A stretch of DNA of 64,000 nt from Ferruginibacter sp. (GTDB lineage: Bacteria; Bacteroidota; Bacteroidia; Chitinophagales; Chitinophagaceae): assembly GCA_013141115.1 (NCBI GenBank), contig JABFRP010000002.1, forward strand, positions 2,716,647 through 2,780,646, written 5' to 3'. Every line of letters begins with the position of its first letter. Positions within the stretch are counted from its first letter, which is position 1. Of the stretch, positions 34,882-43,853 are shown piece after piece. The notes beneath the pieces were generated by a model. The model saw nothing but the letters and a program-made list of their open reading frames with translations. It was not told the origin of the DNA and did no database searches. The position numbers and the translations under genes are program-made.

Positions 34882-36183
34882 TTATGCCAAAGCCGGGGCC
34901 GATTGGATTTCCATAACCTCCACTGATTTTGTAAATCTTGTAACCAAAATAATTAATGATACAGCAATAGCGATATAGCCGATATAGCTAAATGCATCTA
35001 TGTAAGTAATGTTTTTACTTTTAAATAAAAAGCCAAACATCATACCTCCTAAATTCCCACCTGCTCCTACTATACCAGCAACAAGTCCGCCATTTTTTTC
35101 ATTAATAAAAGGTGTAATGGCATAAGTTGTACCGTTAGCCATTTTTAAAAATAATGCAAACGATATCATAGAAAAAATAGCCATGGCAAATGATCCGGCT
35201 TGAGCAAACATCAGTAGCCCAAAACCTTCTAACAATAAAACTGCAGCCAGCAATAAACCCTTGCCTCTCATGCCAAATTTTTTGCCTACTTTATCGGCAA
35301 ATATGCCACCCAATGCACGGGCAAAAATGTTCATAAAACCAAACATGCCTGCCCAAAAACCGGCACTGCTTTGACTGAGTTTATACTCTTGTACAAAGTG
35401 TAGTGCGGCAACATTATCAAATGTGATTTCCATGCCAAAACATACAGCATAGGCAAGTGATAAGGCCCATATTCTCCAGTCTTTTAAAACACTGTAATCT
35501 GTTTTTTCTTTTATTGCTTTTAGTTTATTTAATTCATCATAATTTCCTGCCGGGGTATCTTTAGTAAAGCGGTAATAGAAAAATGCCATTACAAGCATCA
35601 TTATCCCGGGAACTATCATTGCGTAGCGCCATGCATCATGGGTAGTATAACCAAAGCCAACAATGGCAGCAAAAATTAAAGGCATTACCATATTAGTTAC
35701 TCCGCCACCTAAATTACCCCAGCCACCGGCAACTGCATTGGCTGTGCCTTTAATATTGGCGGCAAACATTTGCGAAGTATGAAATTGTGTGATAACAAAC
35801 GACGCTCCAATGATACTTATGGCCAAACGGAATAATAAAAAGGAAGTATAATCTTTTGCAAGGCCCACACACATTACCGGTATGGCACCAATGAGCAACA
35901 ACATTGTATAGGTTTTACGTGGCCCCCAGGTATCGCATAATTTTCCAATTAACAAACGGGCAATAATGGTGGCTGATACCGATGCGATTATGATATTGCC
36001 TATTTGTCCTTTATCCAGATGCAGATCTTCTTTAATAGTGGGCATTAGCGGAGCTAAACCAAACCATCCAAAGAAACAAACAAAAAAAGTTAGCCAGGTG
36101 ATATGAAAGGTTTTCATCTGAATACCTTTACCAGAGAAAATATTAAGTTTTGTGAGCGGTTGGTTACTTATTATTGATGACAT
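34882..36183 (-). CDS. NarK/NasA-type nitrate or nitrite transporter (MFS)
   Basis: This 433-aa protein has twelve predicted membrane helices. Family signatures are GWFGLAPLMPTI near the N terminus and the two nitrate-signature glycine runs GWGNLGGGVTN and GAGGNLGGMMFGF. It should import nitrate (or export nitrite) for the adjacent reductases. The ATG chosen adds ~22 residues before MKTFHITWLTFF; the downstream ATG is an equal alternative. The gap to the reductase gene is 18 bp. Confidence 0.92.
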   Translation of the reverse strand: MSSIISNQPLTKLNIFSGKGIQMKTFHITWLTFFVCFFGWFGLAPLMPTIKEDLHLDKGQIGNIIIASVSATIIARLLIGKLCDTWGPRKTYTMLLLIGAIPVMCVGLAKDYTSFLLFRLAISIIGASFVITQFHTSQMFAANIKGTANAVAGGWGNLGGGVTNMVMPLIFAAIVGFGYTTHDAWRYAMIVPGIMMLVMAFFYYRFTKDTPAGNYDELNKLKAIKEKTDYSVLKDWRIWALSLAYAVCFGMEITFDNVAALHFVQEYKLSQSSAGFWAGMFGFMNIFARALGGIFADKVGKKFGMRGKGLLLAAVLLLEGFGLLMFAQAGSFAMAIFSMISFALFLKMANGTTYAITPFINEKNGGLVAGIVGAGGNLGGMMFGFLFKSKNITYIDAFSYIGYIAIAVSLIILVTRFTKSVEVMEIQSAPALA

Positions 36184-36224
36184 GATTTTAATTTTTGATG
36201 ATAAATGATAACAGTAAGCGGTAA

Positions 36225-36626
36225 TTAAAACTTATATCCTATTCCTAATCCCACATTCCATTTGCCATCTGCCGTTGCTGTTTTAGTATTGTAATAAAAA
36301 GGGATCTGGGTTACAAAATGTTTGTAAATAAACGTAAATCCAAAACCGGCGGTAGGTGTTATTATCGAGTTTTTTTTTGCTCCGGCAGCTACTTTGTCTT
36401 CTTTAATGCGCATGGTGGGTAAAATGCCAAAGCCAAATACCCAGGGTTTTTTAATAAACTTTACGGTTGGCCCACCAAAGTTTACAAAACCACCATCATT
36501 TACATAACCGGCTATGGCCATGCCATCCCATACAGTTACAGATGTTTTTTTTGACTGTGGCCACACCGTGTTTAAAGTAAGCAGCAATAAAAAGCTGCAC
36601 ATGATTTTTTTACTTGTTTTAAGCAT
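36225..36626 (-). CDS. small exported protein of unknown function in the nitrate cluster
   Basis: A 133-aa protein with a signal peptide (MLKTSKKIMCSFLLLLTLNTVWPQ). The mature part is rich in alternating aromatic and glycine residues (FGFGILPTM, TAGFGFTFIYKHF, WNVGLGIGYKF) and ends in Phe, which is typical of small outer-membrane beta-barrels. It lies between the transporter and nirD genes, 42 bp before narK, and is probably in the same transcript. A porin-like role in nitrate uptake is speculative. The gap 36627-36815 holds no gene I can support. Confidence 0.65.
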   Translation of the reverse strand: MLKTSKKIMCSFLLLLTLNTVWPQSKKTSVTVWDGMAIAGYVNDGGFVNFGGPTVKFIKKPWVFGFGILPTMRIKEDKVAAGAKKNSIITPTAGFGFTFIYKHFVTQIPFYYNTKTATADGKWNVGLGIGYKF

Positions 36627-36815
36627 AATTTTGTTTTGGTTTTAAGTTGTTCGCAATTTGAGATCATTGTCCCGGTCTGAGCTTCCAATTCGTTCCGGGG
36701 CTTTTTCTTTTATGGCTTTCAGGGGATTTTGCCGGGTTTACTTTGTGCTTGCCATAATGTGTTTTTAATGATTAACAATGTTGTTTCGGTCATGATTCAT
36801 ACAGCATAATATTTT

Positions 36816-37163
36816 TTATTCTACTCCTATAAATACTTTTCCATCTTCTATTTTTACCGGATAGATTTTAATAGCACATTCATCACTATTTAAACATTCG
36901 CCGGTTTTTAAAGAGAAAGTTTTTTTGTGAAAAGGGCAGGCTACTTTTGGTTCTTCGCCCAGTGTGCCTATCATGCCCCGGCTTAATGCCATTTGCATAC
37001 GATGCGGACATTCATTTTGCGTAGCATACCATTCATTTCTTCTGCTGAAATGAAATAAGGCAATTTGTACATCATTATACTTTACACATACACCACCATT
37101 AAGAGGAACATCCTGAACATTGCAGGCGTAAAACCAGGTTGTTGTTGTTGCTTCTGCTATCAT
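36816..37163 (-). CDS. nirD: nitrite reductase small subunit (Rieske)
   Basis: This 115-aa protein carries both Rieske ligand boxes: CPHRMQMALS and CPFHKKTF. It pairs with NirB to reduce nitrite to ammonium with NADH. It follows nirB after 80 bp that contain a long hairpin. Confidence 0.9.
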   Translation of the reverse strand: MIAEATTTTWFYACNVQDVPLNGGVCVKYNDVQIALFHFSRRNEWYATQNECPHRMQMALSRGMIGTLGEEPKVACPFHKKTFSLKTGECLNSDECAIKIYPVKIEDGKVFIGVE

Positions 37164-37180
37164 GTTTTATAAGTTTAGAG

Positions 37181-37236
37181 GTTTAGGGGTTTAGAAAGTT
37201 TAGTTGGGTGTTTGCTAAACTTCTAAACTCCTAAAC
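37181..37236. repeat. intercistronic hairpin between nirB and nirD
   Basis: Arms GTTTAGGGGTTTAGAAAGTT... and CTAAACTTCTAAACTCCTAA... pair over about 22 bp with a ~11-nt loop. It starts just after the nirB stop and may adjust the nirB:nirD expression ratio or stabilise the nirB 3' end. Confidence 0.65.
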
Positions 37237-37243
37237 CAGTTTA

Positions 37244-39766
37244 CTATTTCCAGTCCTTTGCTTTTACCTGTTCTCTCATTGGTTCAAATTTTGCACTGGG
37301 ATCTTTTTCTTCGGGAGCATTTACAAAATGCGAAAAACGTTTGCGTAATTCCGGTGTTTCAATGGCTGCTTTCCATTCGCATTCATAAGTATCAACGTGA
37401 TTAGCCATGTCAGCTTCCCATTGTGTATTCATACCTAAAGCATCATCTATCACCACTGTTTTTAAATAGCCAATACCGCCTTCCATTTTATTTAACCAGG
37501 TGGCAGTACGGGTAAGAGGATCGGCAGTTTTTACATAAAACATTAAAAACCTGTCGAGGTATTTAATACAGGTTTCCTCATCAATATCGGTGGCTAATAA
37601 TAATGCATGTTGTGGTTTGCTGCCACCATTGCCACATACATAAAGGTTCCAGCCTTTTTCGGTAGCGATGATACCAAAATCTTTACTCTGTGCTTCGGCA
37701 CATTCTCTTATGCAGCCGCTAACACCGCCTTTTAATTTGTGTGGAGATCTCAAGCCTCTGTACCTTTCTTCTACTTTGATAGCAAAACTAACACTGTCGT
37801 GTAGCCCAAATCTGCACCAGGTACTACCCACACAACTTTTTACAGTACGTAAACTTTTTCCATAAGCATGGCCGCTTTCAAAACCGGCATCAATCAATTC
37901 TTCCCAGATATTAGGCAGGTCAGACAAGTGTGCGCCAAACAAATCGATGCGCTGACCACCGGTAATTTTTGTGTAGAGGTTATATTTTTTTGCTACCTGT
38001 CCAATCACAATTAATTTATCCGGCGTAATTTCTCCGCCAGGAATACGGGGTACAACAGAATACGTACCACCTTTTTGTATGTTGGCTAAAAAACGATCGT
38101 TACTGTCTTGTGCTGTATCATTGCCTTTCTTTAAAATAATTTCATTCCATAAACTTGCCAGGATAGAAGCAACAGGAGGTTTGCATAATTCGCAACCATC
38201 GCCTTTACCAAACATGTTCAGTACTTCGTCGTAGGTTTTTAGTTTGTTTATTTTTACCAGGTCAAATAATTCCTGGCGGCTGTAATTAAAATGTTCGCAT
38301 AATACATTGTGTACAATTTTTCCATTGGCTTTCAGTGTGTGTGTTACCAGGTCTTTTATCATTGGTACACAACCTCCGCAACCTGTTCCTGCTTTGGTAC
38401 ATTTTTTTATCGCATCTATAGTTTCGCAATTATTTTCTGTAACACTATTGCATATCATTCCTTTGGTAACAGCTTCGCAACTGCAGATCAATGCATCATC
38501 GGGTAAGCCTGTAATACCAGCACCCGCTACTTCTTCTCCACCACGGCTTCCTAAAATAATATCTTCCGGATTAGGAGGAAGTACCACTTTGTTTTTTACG
38601 GTTTGCAATAACATATTGTATTGCTCCGCATCACCTACTAATATGCCGCCCAATAATGTTTTGCCATCGGCACTGATATTAATTCTTTTGTAAACACCTT
38701 TGTTGGTATCATTGATGGCAACAGAAGTAATGCCTTCTCCATTAGCAAACGGATCGCCAAAGCTGGCTACATCAACACCAATCAGTTTTAATTTGGTACT
38801 CATATCGTAAGGAGAAAAACTTCTAACCCCTAAAGGAGAATTATTGATGTTTGCGATTAAATTGTCTGCAACAATTTGTGCCATTTCGTAACCTGGTGCC
38901 ACTAAACCATAGATCATACCTTCAAATAAAGCACATTCTCCAATGGCATAAATATTTTCATCGCTGGTTTGTAATTTTTGATTTACCACAATACCACCTC
39001 TTTGTCCAACTGTTAAGCCGCTTAATTTAGCCAGCTCGTCTCTTGGCTTAATACCTGCAGAAATCACCAGCATATCTACATCAATTTTACTGTCGTTGGC
39101 AAACTGCATTCCTGTTATCGCATCATCGCCTAAAATTTGTGAAGTATTAGTATTGGTAAGAATTTTTAAGCCCAGTGTTTCTAATTTTGTTTTTAATACA
39201 TTGCTGCCCACTTCATCAATCTGGCGTGGCATTAATCTTGGAGCAAATTCAATTACCGAAGTATCTGTAACACCCAGGTCTATCATTGCCTTGGCAGCTT
39301 CCAGACCTAAAAGGCCACCACCAATAACAGCGCCTTTTTTTGCTTTTTTGGCCCAGGCAGTCATCATTTCTAAATCTTCAATGGTTCTATATATAAATAC
39401 ACCATTTTTTTCGGTGCCGGGAATAGGAGGAACAAATGCTGCGGAGCCGGTAGCTAAAATCAATACATCATAAGGAACCGTAAGCCCTTTATGAGAGTCG
39501 ACTGTTTTTTCGGTTCTGTTGATTTGTGCAATGGGATCGCCAAGATGAAGGGTGATATTATTTTCGGCATACCAGCTGGCAGGCGCCATAGTTAGGTCTT
39601 CGGCAGATTTACCTGCAAAATATTCACTCAGGTGAACCCTGTCGTACGCCGGACGGATCTCTTCGCCAAAAACAGTAATGTTAAACTGATTAGAGTTGGA
39701 TTTAGCTACCAGTTTTTCGCAAAACTTGTAGCCAACCATGCCGTTGCCGATAATTAGTATATTCAT
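37244..39766 (-). CDS. nirB: NADH-dependent nitrite reductase large subunit
   Basis: NirB with NirD reduces nitrite to ammonium in the cytoplasm. The 840-aa chain has an N-terminal FAD/NAD module (IIGNGMVGYKFCEKL; AVIGGGLLGLEAAKAM; YAIGECALFEG), a BFD-like [2Fe-2S] region near residue 430 (CSCEAVTKGMIC ... CGGCVP), and a C-terminal sirohaem/[4Fe-4S] domain with CVGSTWCRFG (~640) and GCIRECAEA (~687). It is the first gene of the minus-strand nitrate cluster and diverges from the Crp/Fnr regulator. No sirohaem synthesis gene is in the window. Confidence 0.95.
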   Translation of the reverse strand: MNILIIGNGMVGYKFCEKLVAKSNSNQFNITVFGEEIRPAYDRVHLSEYFAGKSAEDLTMAPASWYAENNITLHLGDPIAQINRTEKTVDSHKGLTVPYDVLILATGSAAFVPPIPGTEKNGVFIYRTIEDLEMMTAWAKKAKKGAVIGGGLLGLEAAKAMIDLGVTDTSVIEFAPRLMPRQIDEVGSNVLKTKLETLGLKILTNTNTSQILGDDAITGMQFANDSKIDVDMLVISAGIKPRDELAKLSGLTVGQRGGIVVNQKLQTSDENIYAIGECALFEGMIYGLVAPGYEMAQIVADNLIANINNSPLGVRSFSPYDMSTKLKLIGVDVASFGDPFANGEGITSVAINDTNKGVYKRINISADGKTLLGGILVGDAEQYNMLLQTVKNKVVLPPNPEDIILGSRGGEEVAGAGITGLPDDALICSCEAVTKGMICNSVTENNCETIDAIKKCTKAGTGCGGCVPMIKDLVTHTLKANGKIVHNVLCEHFNYSRQELFDLVKINKLKTYDEVLNMFGKGDGCELCKPPVASILASLWNEIILKKGNDTAQDSNDRFLANIQKGGTYSVVPRIPGGEITPDKLIVIGQVAKKYNLYTKITGGQRIDLFGAHLSDLPNIWEELIDAGFESGHAYGKSLRTVKSCVGSTWCRFGLHDSVSFAIKVEERYRGLRSPHKLKGGVSGCIRECAEAQSKDFGIIATEKGWNLYVCGNGGSKPQHALLLATDIDEETCIKYLDRFLMFYVKTADPLTRTATWLNKMEGGIGYLKTVVIDDALGMNTQWEADMANHVDTYECEWKAAIETPELRKRFSHFVNAPEEKDPSAKFEPMREQVKAKDWK

Positions 39767-39893
39767 GCTGCAATTTTTAGTTTAACAAAATGCAGCAAGC
39801 AATCGTATTATTATAAAATATATCTAATTTATTTCGTGCGGTAGCGCAAAAAAATAACTTTTAATATGTTTTATATCATAAAAATAAGGTTAA

Positions 39894-39912
39894 ATATTTG
39901 TAAAGCAAATAT
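39894..39912. promoter_or_regulatory. palindrome in the nirB/crp intergenic region
   Basis: ATATTTG-TAAAG-CAAATAT, perfect 7-bp arms, in the gap between the divergent nirB and Crp/Fnr genes. A candidate operator for the adjacent regulator. Confidence 0.5.
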
Positions 39913-40006
39913 ATTTATAAATATTTATCATATAGATATAATTGCAATATCTTTTTTAATGTCAACATTGGTAATCATAAAATACTGACTGTAAATATTT
40001 TATTTA

Positions 40007-40014
40007 TAATTTTG
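40007..40014 (+). promoter_or_regulatory. putative -7 box of the Crp/Fnr gene
   Basis: TAATTTTG matches TAnnTTTG. No TTG lies at the usual -33 distance, which would fit an activator-dependent promoter. Confidence 0.4.
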
Positions 40015-40039
40015 AGGACGAAATACTAAAAAAGGTAAA

Positions 40040-40732
40040 ATGATATTAAAAAAATATAAATGTGATTTAAAGAGTTGTACGCTTTGTTTATCGTGCAGTA
40101 AAGAGTGGTTACCTGCAATTGATGCTAATAGAAAAGTGTTTCATCTTAAAAAAGGGGAGTTGTTGTTTAGAGAAGGGGATGAAGTAAAAGGGATGTTCTT
40201 TATTCACTCTGGTTTGATAAAAGTGCATAAGCGCTGGGACGAAGAAAAAGAAATGATTTTACGTTTTGCAAATAAGGGGGCAATTGTTGGGCATAGAGGA
40301 TTGGGGAGTGATACTATTTATCCTGTTTCGGGAACGGCATTGGCAAGTACTGAGGTATGTTTTGTGGATATGGATTTTTTTACGGCTACATTAAAAGTGA
40401 ACCCGGATTATATGTATCAGCTGTTGATGTTTTTTGCGGCTGAATTAAAAGAATCAGAAAAGCGTATGCGTAACCTGGCGCATATGAGTACCAAGGGAAG
40501 GATAGCTTATGCGTTAACTTCTCTGCATGAAAAATTTGGAGTGGATGCTGATGGCTATTTAAATATCGTTTTGTCACGGCAGGATCTGGCATCCTATACA
40601 GGCACTACTTACGAAACCTTGTTTAAAATGATGAATGAATTTTCGGCAGAAAATATTTTACGCTTTTTAGAAAAGAAGATCGCTATTGTTAACCTGGCCT
40701 TACTAAAACAGGTATACGAAGGGCAACAATAA
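40040..40732 (+). CDS. Crp/Fnr-family regulator with N-terminal cysteine cluster
   Basis: A 230-aa regulator with a cyclic-nucleotide-binding-like fold (residues ~30-130: LLFREGDEVKGMFFIHSGLIKV) and a C-terminal winged helix (LSRQDLASYTGTTYETLFKMM). The N terminus contains four cysteines in the pattern C-X4-C-X2-C-X2-C (CDLKSCTLCLSC, residues 8-19), which could hold an iron-sulfur cluster. It is divergent from nirB, with a palindrome between them, so it is the prime candidate for nitrate/nitrite or redox control of that cluster. AAAAAGG lies at the ribosome-binding position. Confidence 0.88.
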   Translation: MILKKYKCDLKSCTLCLSCSKEWLPAIDANRKVFHLKKGELLFREGDEVKGMFFIHSGLIKVHKRWDEEKEMILRFANKGAIVGHRGLGSDTIYPVSGTALASTEVCFVDMDFFTATLKVNPDYMYQLLMFFAAELKESEKRMRNLAHMSTKGRIAYALTSLHEKFGVDADGYLNIVLSRQDLASYTGTTYETLFKMMNEFSAENILRFLEKKIAIVNLALLKQVYEGQQ

Positions 40733-40733
40733 A

Positions 40734-40762
40734 AAACCGGCATATGAGTGAAATGCCGGTTT
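40734..40762 (-). terminator. terminator of the dihydrofolate-reductase-like gene
   Basis: AAACCGGCAT/ATGCCGGTTT (10 bp, perfect) is followed by T residues on the minus strand. It also lies directly after the Crp/Fnr stop and may act on that gene too. Confidence 0.75.
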
Positions 40763-40831
40763 ACCTAGGTTAAATTTCTTATGAGCTGTATTTTTTTTCT
40801 ACGGTATATGCATTTTGTTAGTTGTTTGCCT

Positions 40832-41425
40832 TTACTGTCTGTTCACTGTGTAACTGAGTTCAGTTACACCGCTGTTAAATTGCCGGGTAGTTAATAGTTT
40901 CAGGTTTATTTTATCTTTTATGCCTGCAAATAATGGAATACCTTGTCCAAGAATAACAGGATTAACAAATAGCCAGTAACCGTCAATTAAGTTCAGTTGC
41001 ATAAGTGAATGGGTTGCTGTCGGGCTACCAAAAAGCAGGATTTCTTCATTTTCGCTACCGCCTGATGCGGAACGTGATTGTTTTATTTCATTTATGCTAT
41101 CCGAAATATTGTTGCTAATAATTTTTGTGTTAGCCAAATTCGATTCTTTCAGAGATTTTGATAAAACAATTTTGTGAACTTTGCTATACCACTTTGAATG
41201 TTCAATGTCGTGCCTGGTTGCTGCCGACTTATTTGCGGCAGTGGGCCAGTAATTTTCCATCATCTCGTAAGTTGCCCGTCCGTATAATGCAGTGTCACCT
41301 TTGCTGATTCGCTTTTCAACATGGTTAAAAATCTCTTCATCAACTTTGATCCAGTCCATTTCTCCGTTTAGGCCTGCTACAAAACCATCAAGTGATATGT
41401 GCATAAATGAAATTATTTTTCTCAT
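40832..41425 (-). CDS. dihydrofolate reductase family (RibD C-terminal type) protein
   Basis: The N terminus RKIISFMHISLDGFVAG and the motifs ALYGRATYEMM and EEILLFGSPTATHSLMQLNLID in the second half match the DHFR-like/RibD C-terminal family. Length (197 aa) is normal for the stand-alone Bacteroidota form. These proteins probably reduce small heterocyclic substrates with NADPH, but the substrates are not known. It is the most promoter-distal gene of the run 46.3-40.8 kb on the minus strand. Confidence 0.87.
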   Translation of the reverse strand: MRKIISFMHISLDGFVAGLNGEMDWIKVDEEIFNHVEKRISKGDTALYGRATYEMMENYWPTAANKSAATRHDIEHSKWYSKVHKIVLSKSLKESNLANTKIISNNISDSINEIKQSRSASGGSENEEILLFGSPTATHSLMQLNLIDGYWLFVNPVILGQGIPLFAGIKDKINLKLLTTRQFNSGVTELSYTVNRQ

Positions 41426-41455
41426 ATTTTTTTATTTTCAAATGATTGTTAGTTT

Positions 41456-41697
41456 TTAATTTTCTACAAATTGTTTTAGTGATATACCGGTAATATGTGT
41501 TCAGCCTTCCATAAAATTTTCTTTTGCAAAAGCATTGTTGCTGGTTGCAGGAAAGGTTTCAAGACCGGCATGTGTTAATTTTAATTTTGTTTTTCTCCTT
41601 GGGCTGATAATTCAAATGTAACAAAGGAGTTACCTTTAAAGCCGTGGTACCGCCAGCTGTAAGTTATTATTTTTTCAAATTTATTTGTACCGTCTTT
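41456..41697 (-). pseudogene. SRPBCC (AHSA1-like) remnant
   Basis: Not in the ORF track. Reading the minus strand gives KFEKIITYSWRYHGFKGNSF, then after a one-base shift near 41590 LKLTHAGLETFPATSNNAFA, then a TGA where the family has Trp (41501-41503), and finally ISLKQFVEN before the stop. This is the C-terminal half of an SRPBCC/AHSA1-type protein, with the N-terminal half missing, a frameshift and a nonsense codon. It abuts the intact SRPBCC gene at 41699, suggesting an old tandem duplicate. Confidence 0.75.
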
Positions 41698-41698
41698 A

Positions 41699-42151
41699 TT
41701 ATTTTTCCGCAAGCTCCTTTAATCGTTGCAATGCAACGGGCCAGGTTTTTATAAAGTAGTCTTTATATTCGGCATCTATATCTAATTCCACTGCCACCAT
41801 GGTTTTTTCACCTGCTTCGGTAAGGGTATAATTTTCCATGGCACCGGCCCATGCTTTTACTTTATCACTGGTGGTATCTTCCACACCGTTTTTTACCACA
41901 CCCATGTGCTCAAAAGACATAAATTCGTTTGGCCTGTTTGCAGCAACCTTGCTTACCATACCGCCGCTGCCACCGCTGCCATCTGGACCAAGAAATAAAA
42001 CTTTGGTATCCACTTTCCAGTTATCGGTTTGGGCATAAGAGCCTTCATAAAATGCAGCGGTCCAGTTCCTGTAATTGGCATCTTCCCAAAGTGCATTCCA
42101 CACTTTTTCTTTGGGCGCATTAATACTGGTAGAGAAATTTAACTTTTCCAT
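41699..42151 (-). CDS. SRPBCC family protein
   Basis: This 150-aa protein begins with the typical KLNFSTSINAPKEKVWNALWEDANYRNWTAAF in content and ends in VALQRLKELAEK, an AHSA1/START-like ligand-binding fold. No catalytic residues are evident; the family binds hydrophobic ligands or client proteins. It belongs to the minus-strand run of small genes headed by the divergent AraC regulator, with 19 bp to the next upstream gene. Confidence 0.85.
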   Translation of the reverse strand: MEKLNFSTSINAPKEKVWNALWEDANYRNWTAAFYEGSYAQTDNWKVDTKVLFLGPDGSGGSGGMVSKVAANRPNEFMSFEHMGVVKNGVEDTTSDKVKAWAGAMENYTLTEAGEKTMVAVELDIDAEYKDYFIKTWPVALQRLKELAEK

Positions 42152-42170
42152 ATAAGTAAAGTTTTAATAA

Positions 42171-42950
42171 TTATTTTTTGTCAATCATTTTAATGATCTC
42201 ATTAATTATTCTCAACAGTTCTGTTTTATTTTTTTCTGCATCTGCTTTATCTTTAAAGTGTACCAGTCGCCTGTCTTTATATTCACCTTCTAATAAATTA
42301 CTTTTTACTTTTACCACTGCAGGGTGATGAAAGATGAGTAATAATTTGTGTGTTTTGTAAGGGCCAAACGTAAGTATGTCTTCTTTGTAATAGTAACTGG
42401 GGGCATTCCATTTTATCCGTTCACTAAGTTTTGTACTGCTGCTTTTAATAATTTTTTGTACTGCTTCTATTTCTTTTTTTGCTGCGGCGTCTAATTTATT
42501 TATCCATTCCTTCACCTGCTCTTCATCGGTAAGTTTTGCAGGCTTTGCTTTTTTTATTGCAGTTTTAACAGGTTTTTTAACTGTTGCTTTTTCGTTATTT
42601 TGTGCTACCCTGAATTTTACTATTTGCGTTATTAGTTTAAGCGGTAAAGGTTTACCCAAAGGAAATTGTACAGAACCTTTGCCACTTTTATAACCTGATA
42701 ATTCTTTCGCAAAAGCTTCATGCCCCAACGGCGTACCGTAAAAACCAATATGATTTTTATAGCCGGCAAAATATACCAGCACGCCATTTAGTTTATAAGC
42801 AGGCATCATATAACTTATCAATTCTTCTGCTTTTGGTGCAGCGGTTTTAATGATTTTACGTAAACTTTCTAAAGCAGCTTTTACATCCGGTGGAAACTGT
42901 GCTATATATTCATCTACATTTTTAGCTACTTTGTTTTTATTCATTGCCAT
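42171..42950 (-). CDS. tandem DUF1801 protein
   Basis: A 259-aa protein made of two DUF1801 (YdhG-like) domains. The first is at ~10-115 (LRKIIKTAAPKAEELISYMMPAYKLNGVLVYFAGYKNHIGFY in content). The second is at ~145-255 (VQKIIKSSSTKLSERIKWNAPSYYYKEDILTF). They are joined by a Lys/Ala-rich linker. Single-domain members are usual, so this is a fusion or internal duplication. Function is unknown. Confidence 0.86.
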   Translation of the reverse strand: MAMNKNKVAKNVDEYIAQFPPDVKAALESLRKIIKTAAPKAEELISYMMPAYKLNGVLVYFAGYKNHIGFYGTPLGHEAFAKELSGYKSGKGSVQFPLGKPLPLKLITQIVKFRVAQNNEKATVKKPVKTAIKKAKPAKLTDEEQVKEWINKLDAAAKKEIEAVQKIIKSSSTKLSERIKWNAPSYYYKEDILTFGPYKTHKLLLIFHHPAVVKVKSNLLEGEYKDRRLVHFKDKADAEKNKTELLRIINEIIKMIDKK

Positions 42951-42973
42951 AAACAGTATTTTAAAACGTAAAA

Positions 42974-43825
42974 TTATTCAGCCGCTTTTTCCAAAGCAGC
43001 AATGTCAAATTTTTTCATTTGCATAAATGCCTCCATTACTTTACCGGCTTTTGCAGGGTTGCTCATTAGCTTACCCAGTACCTTTGGTACAATTTGCCAT
43101 GATACGCCAAATTTATCTTTTAACCAGCCGCACATACTTTCTTTTCCACCGTCAGCAGTAAGTGTATTCCAGAAATAATCTATCTCTTGCTGATCTTTAC
43201 ATTCCACTACAAATGAAATGGCTTCATTAAAAGCAAAATTGTGATTGCCAAAACCATCCATCGCCATAAATACTTTTCCATCTGCAATAAACTGCGAATG
43301 TTTTACTTTACCGGCTTGTTCGGCTCCTTCATTTTCCTGGTATAGTAAAATGCCGCTGATTGATGATGCAGGAAATACTCCCGTATAATATTTTACAGCA
43401 GCTTCGGCCCTGCCATAATTATTGCCAACAAATAAAAAGGTGGGTGTTATTTTTTGATTTACATCGGTGTATTTTCCTTTCATAATTTGCCAGGAAAGAC
43501 CAAATTTATCCTGGCAAAAACCATATTTTTCACTCCAGTCGTATTTGTTGAGCGCCATCATTACCATACCGTTGTCAGTTAATTTTTCCCACAACATATT
43601 AATCTCTTCATCCGATTGGCAGATAACCATAAATGAAATGGAAGGATTGGTTTTAAACATGGGGCCACCGTTTAAACCCATAAACTTTTGTCCGTTTAAT
43701 TCAAAATTTACCACCATGGGTGTATCGGCGGTAATTTTAGAATCGGGAAAAAGGCCGCAATAAAATTCAGCAGCGGCTTTGGCATTGCCATCGTACCAGA
43801 TGCAGGGGTGAATATTGTTGTTCAT
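42974..43825 (-). CDS. tandem VOC/PhnB-like protein
   Basis: This 283-aa protein holds two copies of the PhnB/3-demethylubiquinone-methyltransferase-like VOC fold: residues 1-118 (HPCIWYDGNAKAAAEFYCGLFPDS ... DKFGLSWQIM) and ~123-270 (TPTFLFVGNNYGRAEAAVKYYTGVFP ... DKFGVSWQIVP). Despite the methyltransferase name the family's role is mostly unknown. The gene belongs to the small-protein run. Confidence 0.88.
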   Translation of the reverse strand: MNNNIHPCIWYDGNAKAAAEFYCGLFPDSKITADTPMVVNFELNGQKFMGLNGGPMFKTNPSISFMVICQSDEEINMLWEKLTDNGMVMMALNKYDWSEKYGFCQDKFGLSWQIMKGKYTDVNQKITPTFLFVGNNYGRAEAAVKYYTGVFPASSISGILLYQENEGAEQAGKVKHSQFIADGKVFMAMDGFGNHNFAFNEAISFVVECKDQQEIDYFWNTLTADGGKESMCGWLKDKFGVSWQIVPKVLGKLMSNPAKAGKVMEAFMQMKKFDIAALEKAAE

Positions 43826-43853
43826 GTCAATCGTTTTTTATTGTTGTTGAAAG

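Noticed and set aside
36627-36815. CCCGG/CCGGG hairpin followed by T residues between nirD and the small exported gene
   Set aside because: It would act on the plus strand only, where there is no gene; pairing is short and the loop is long.
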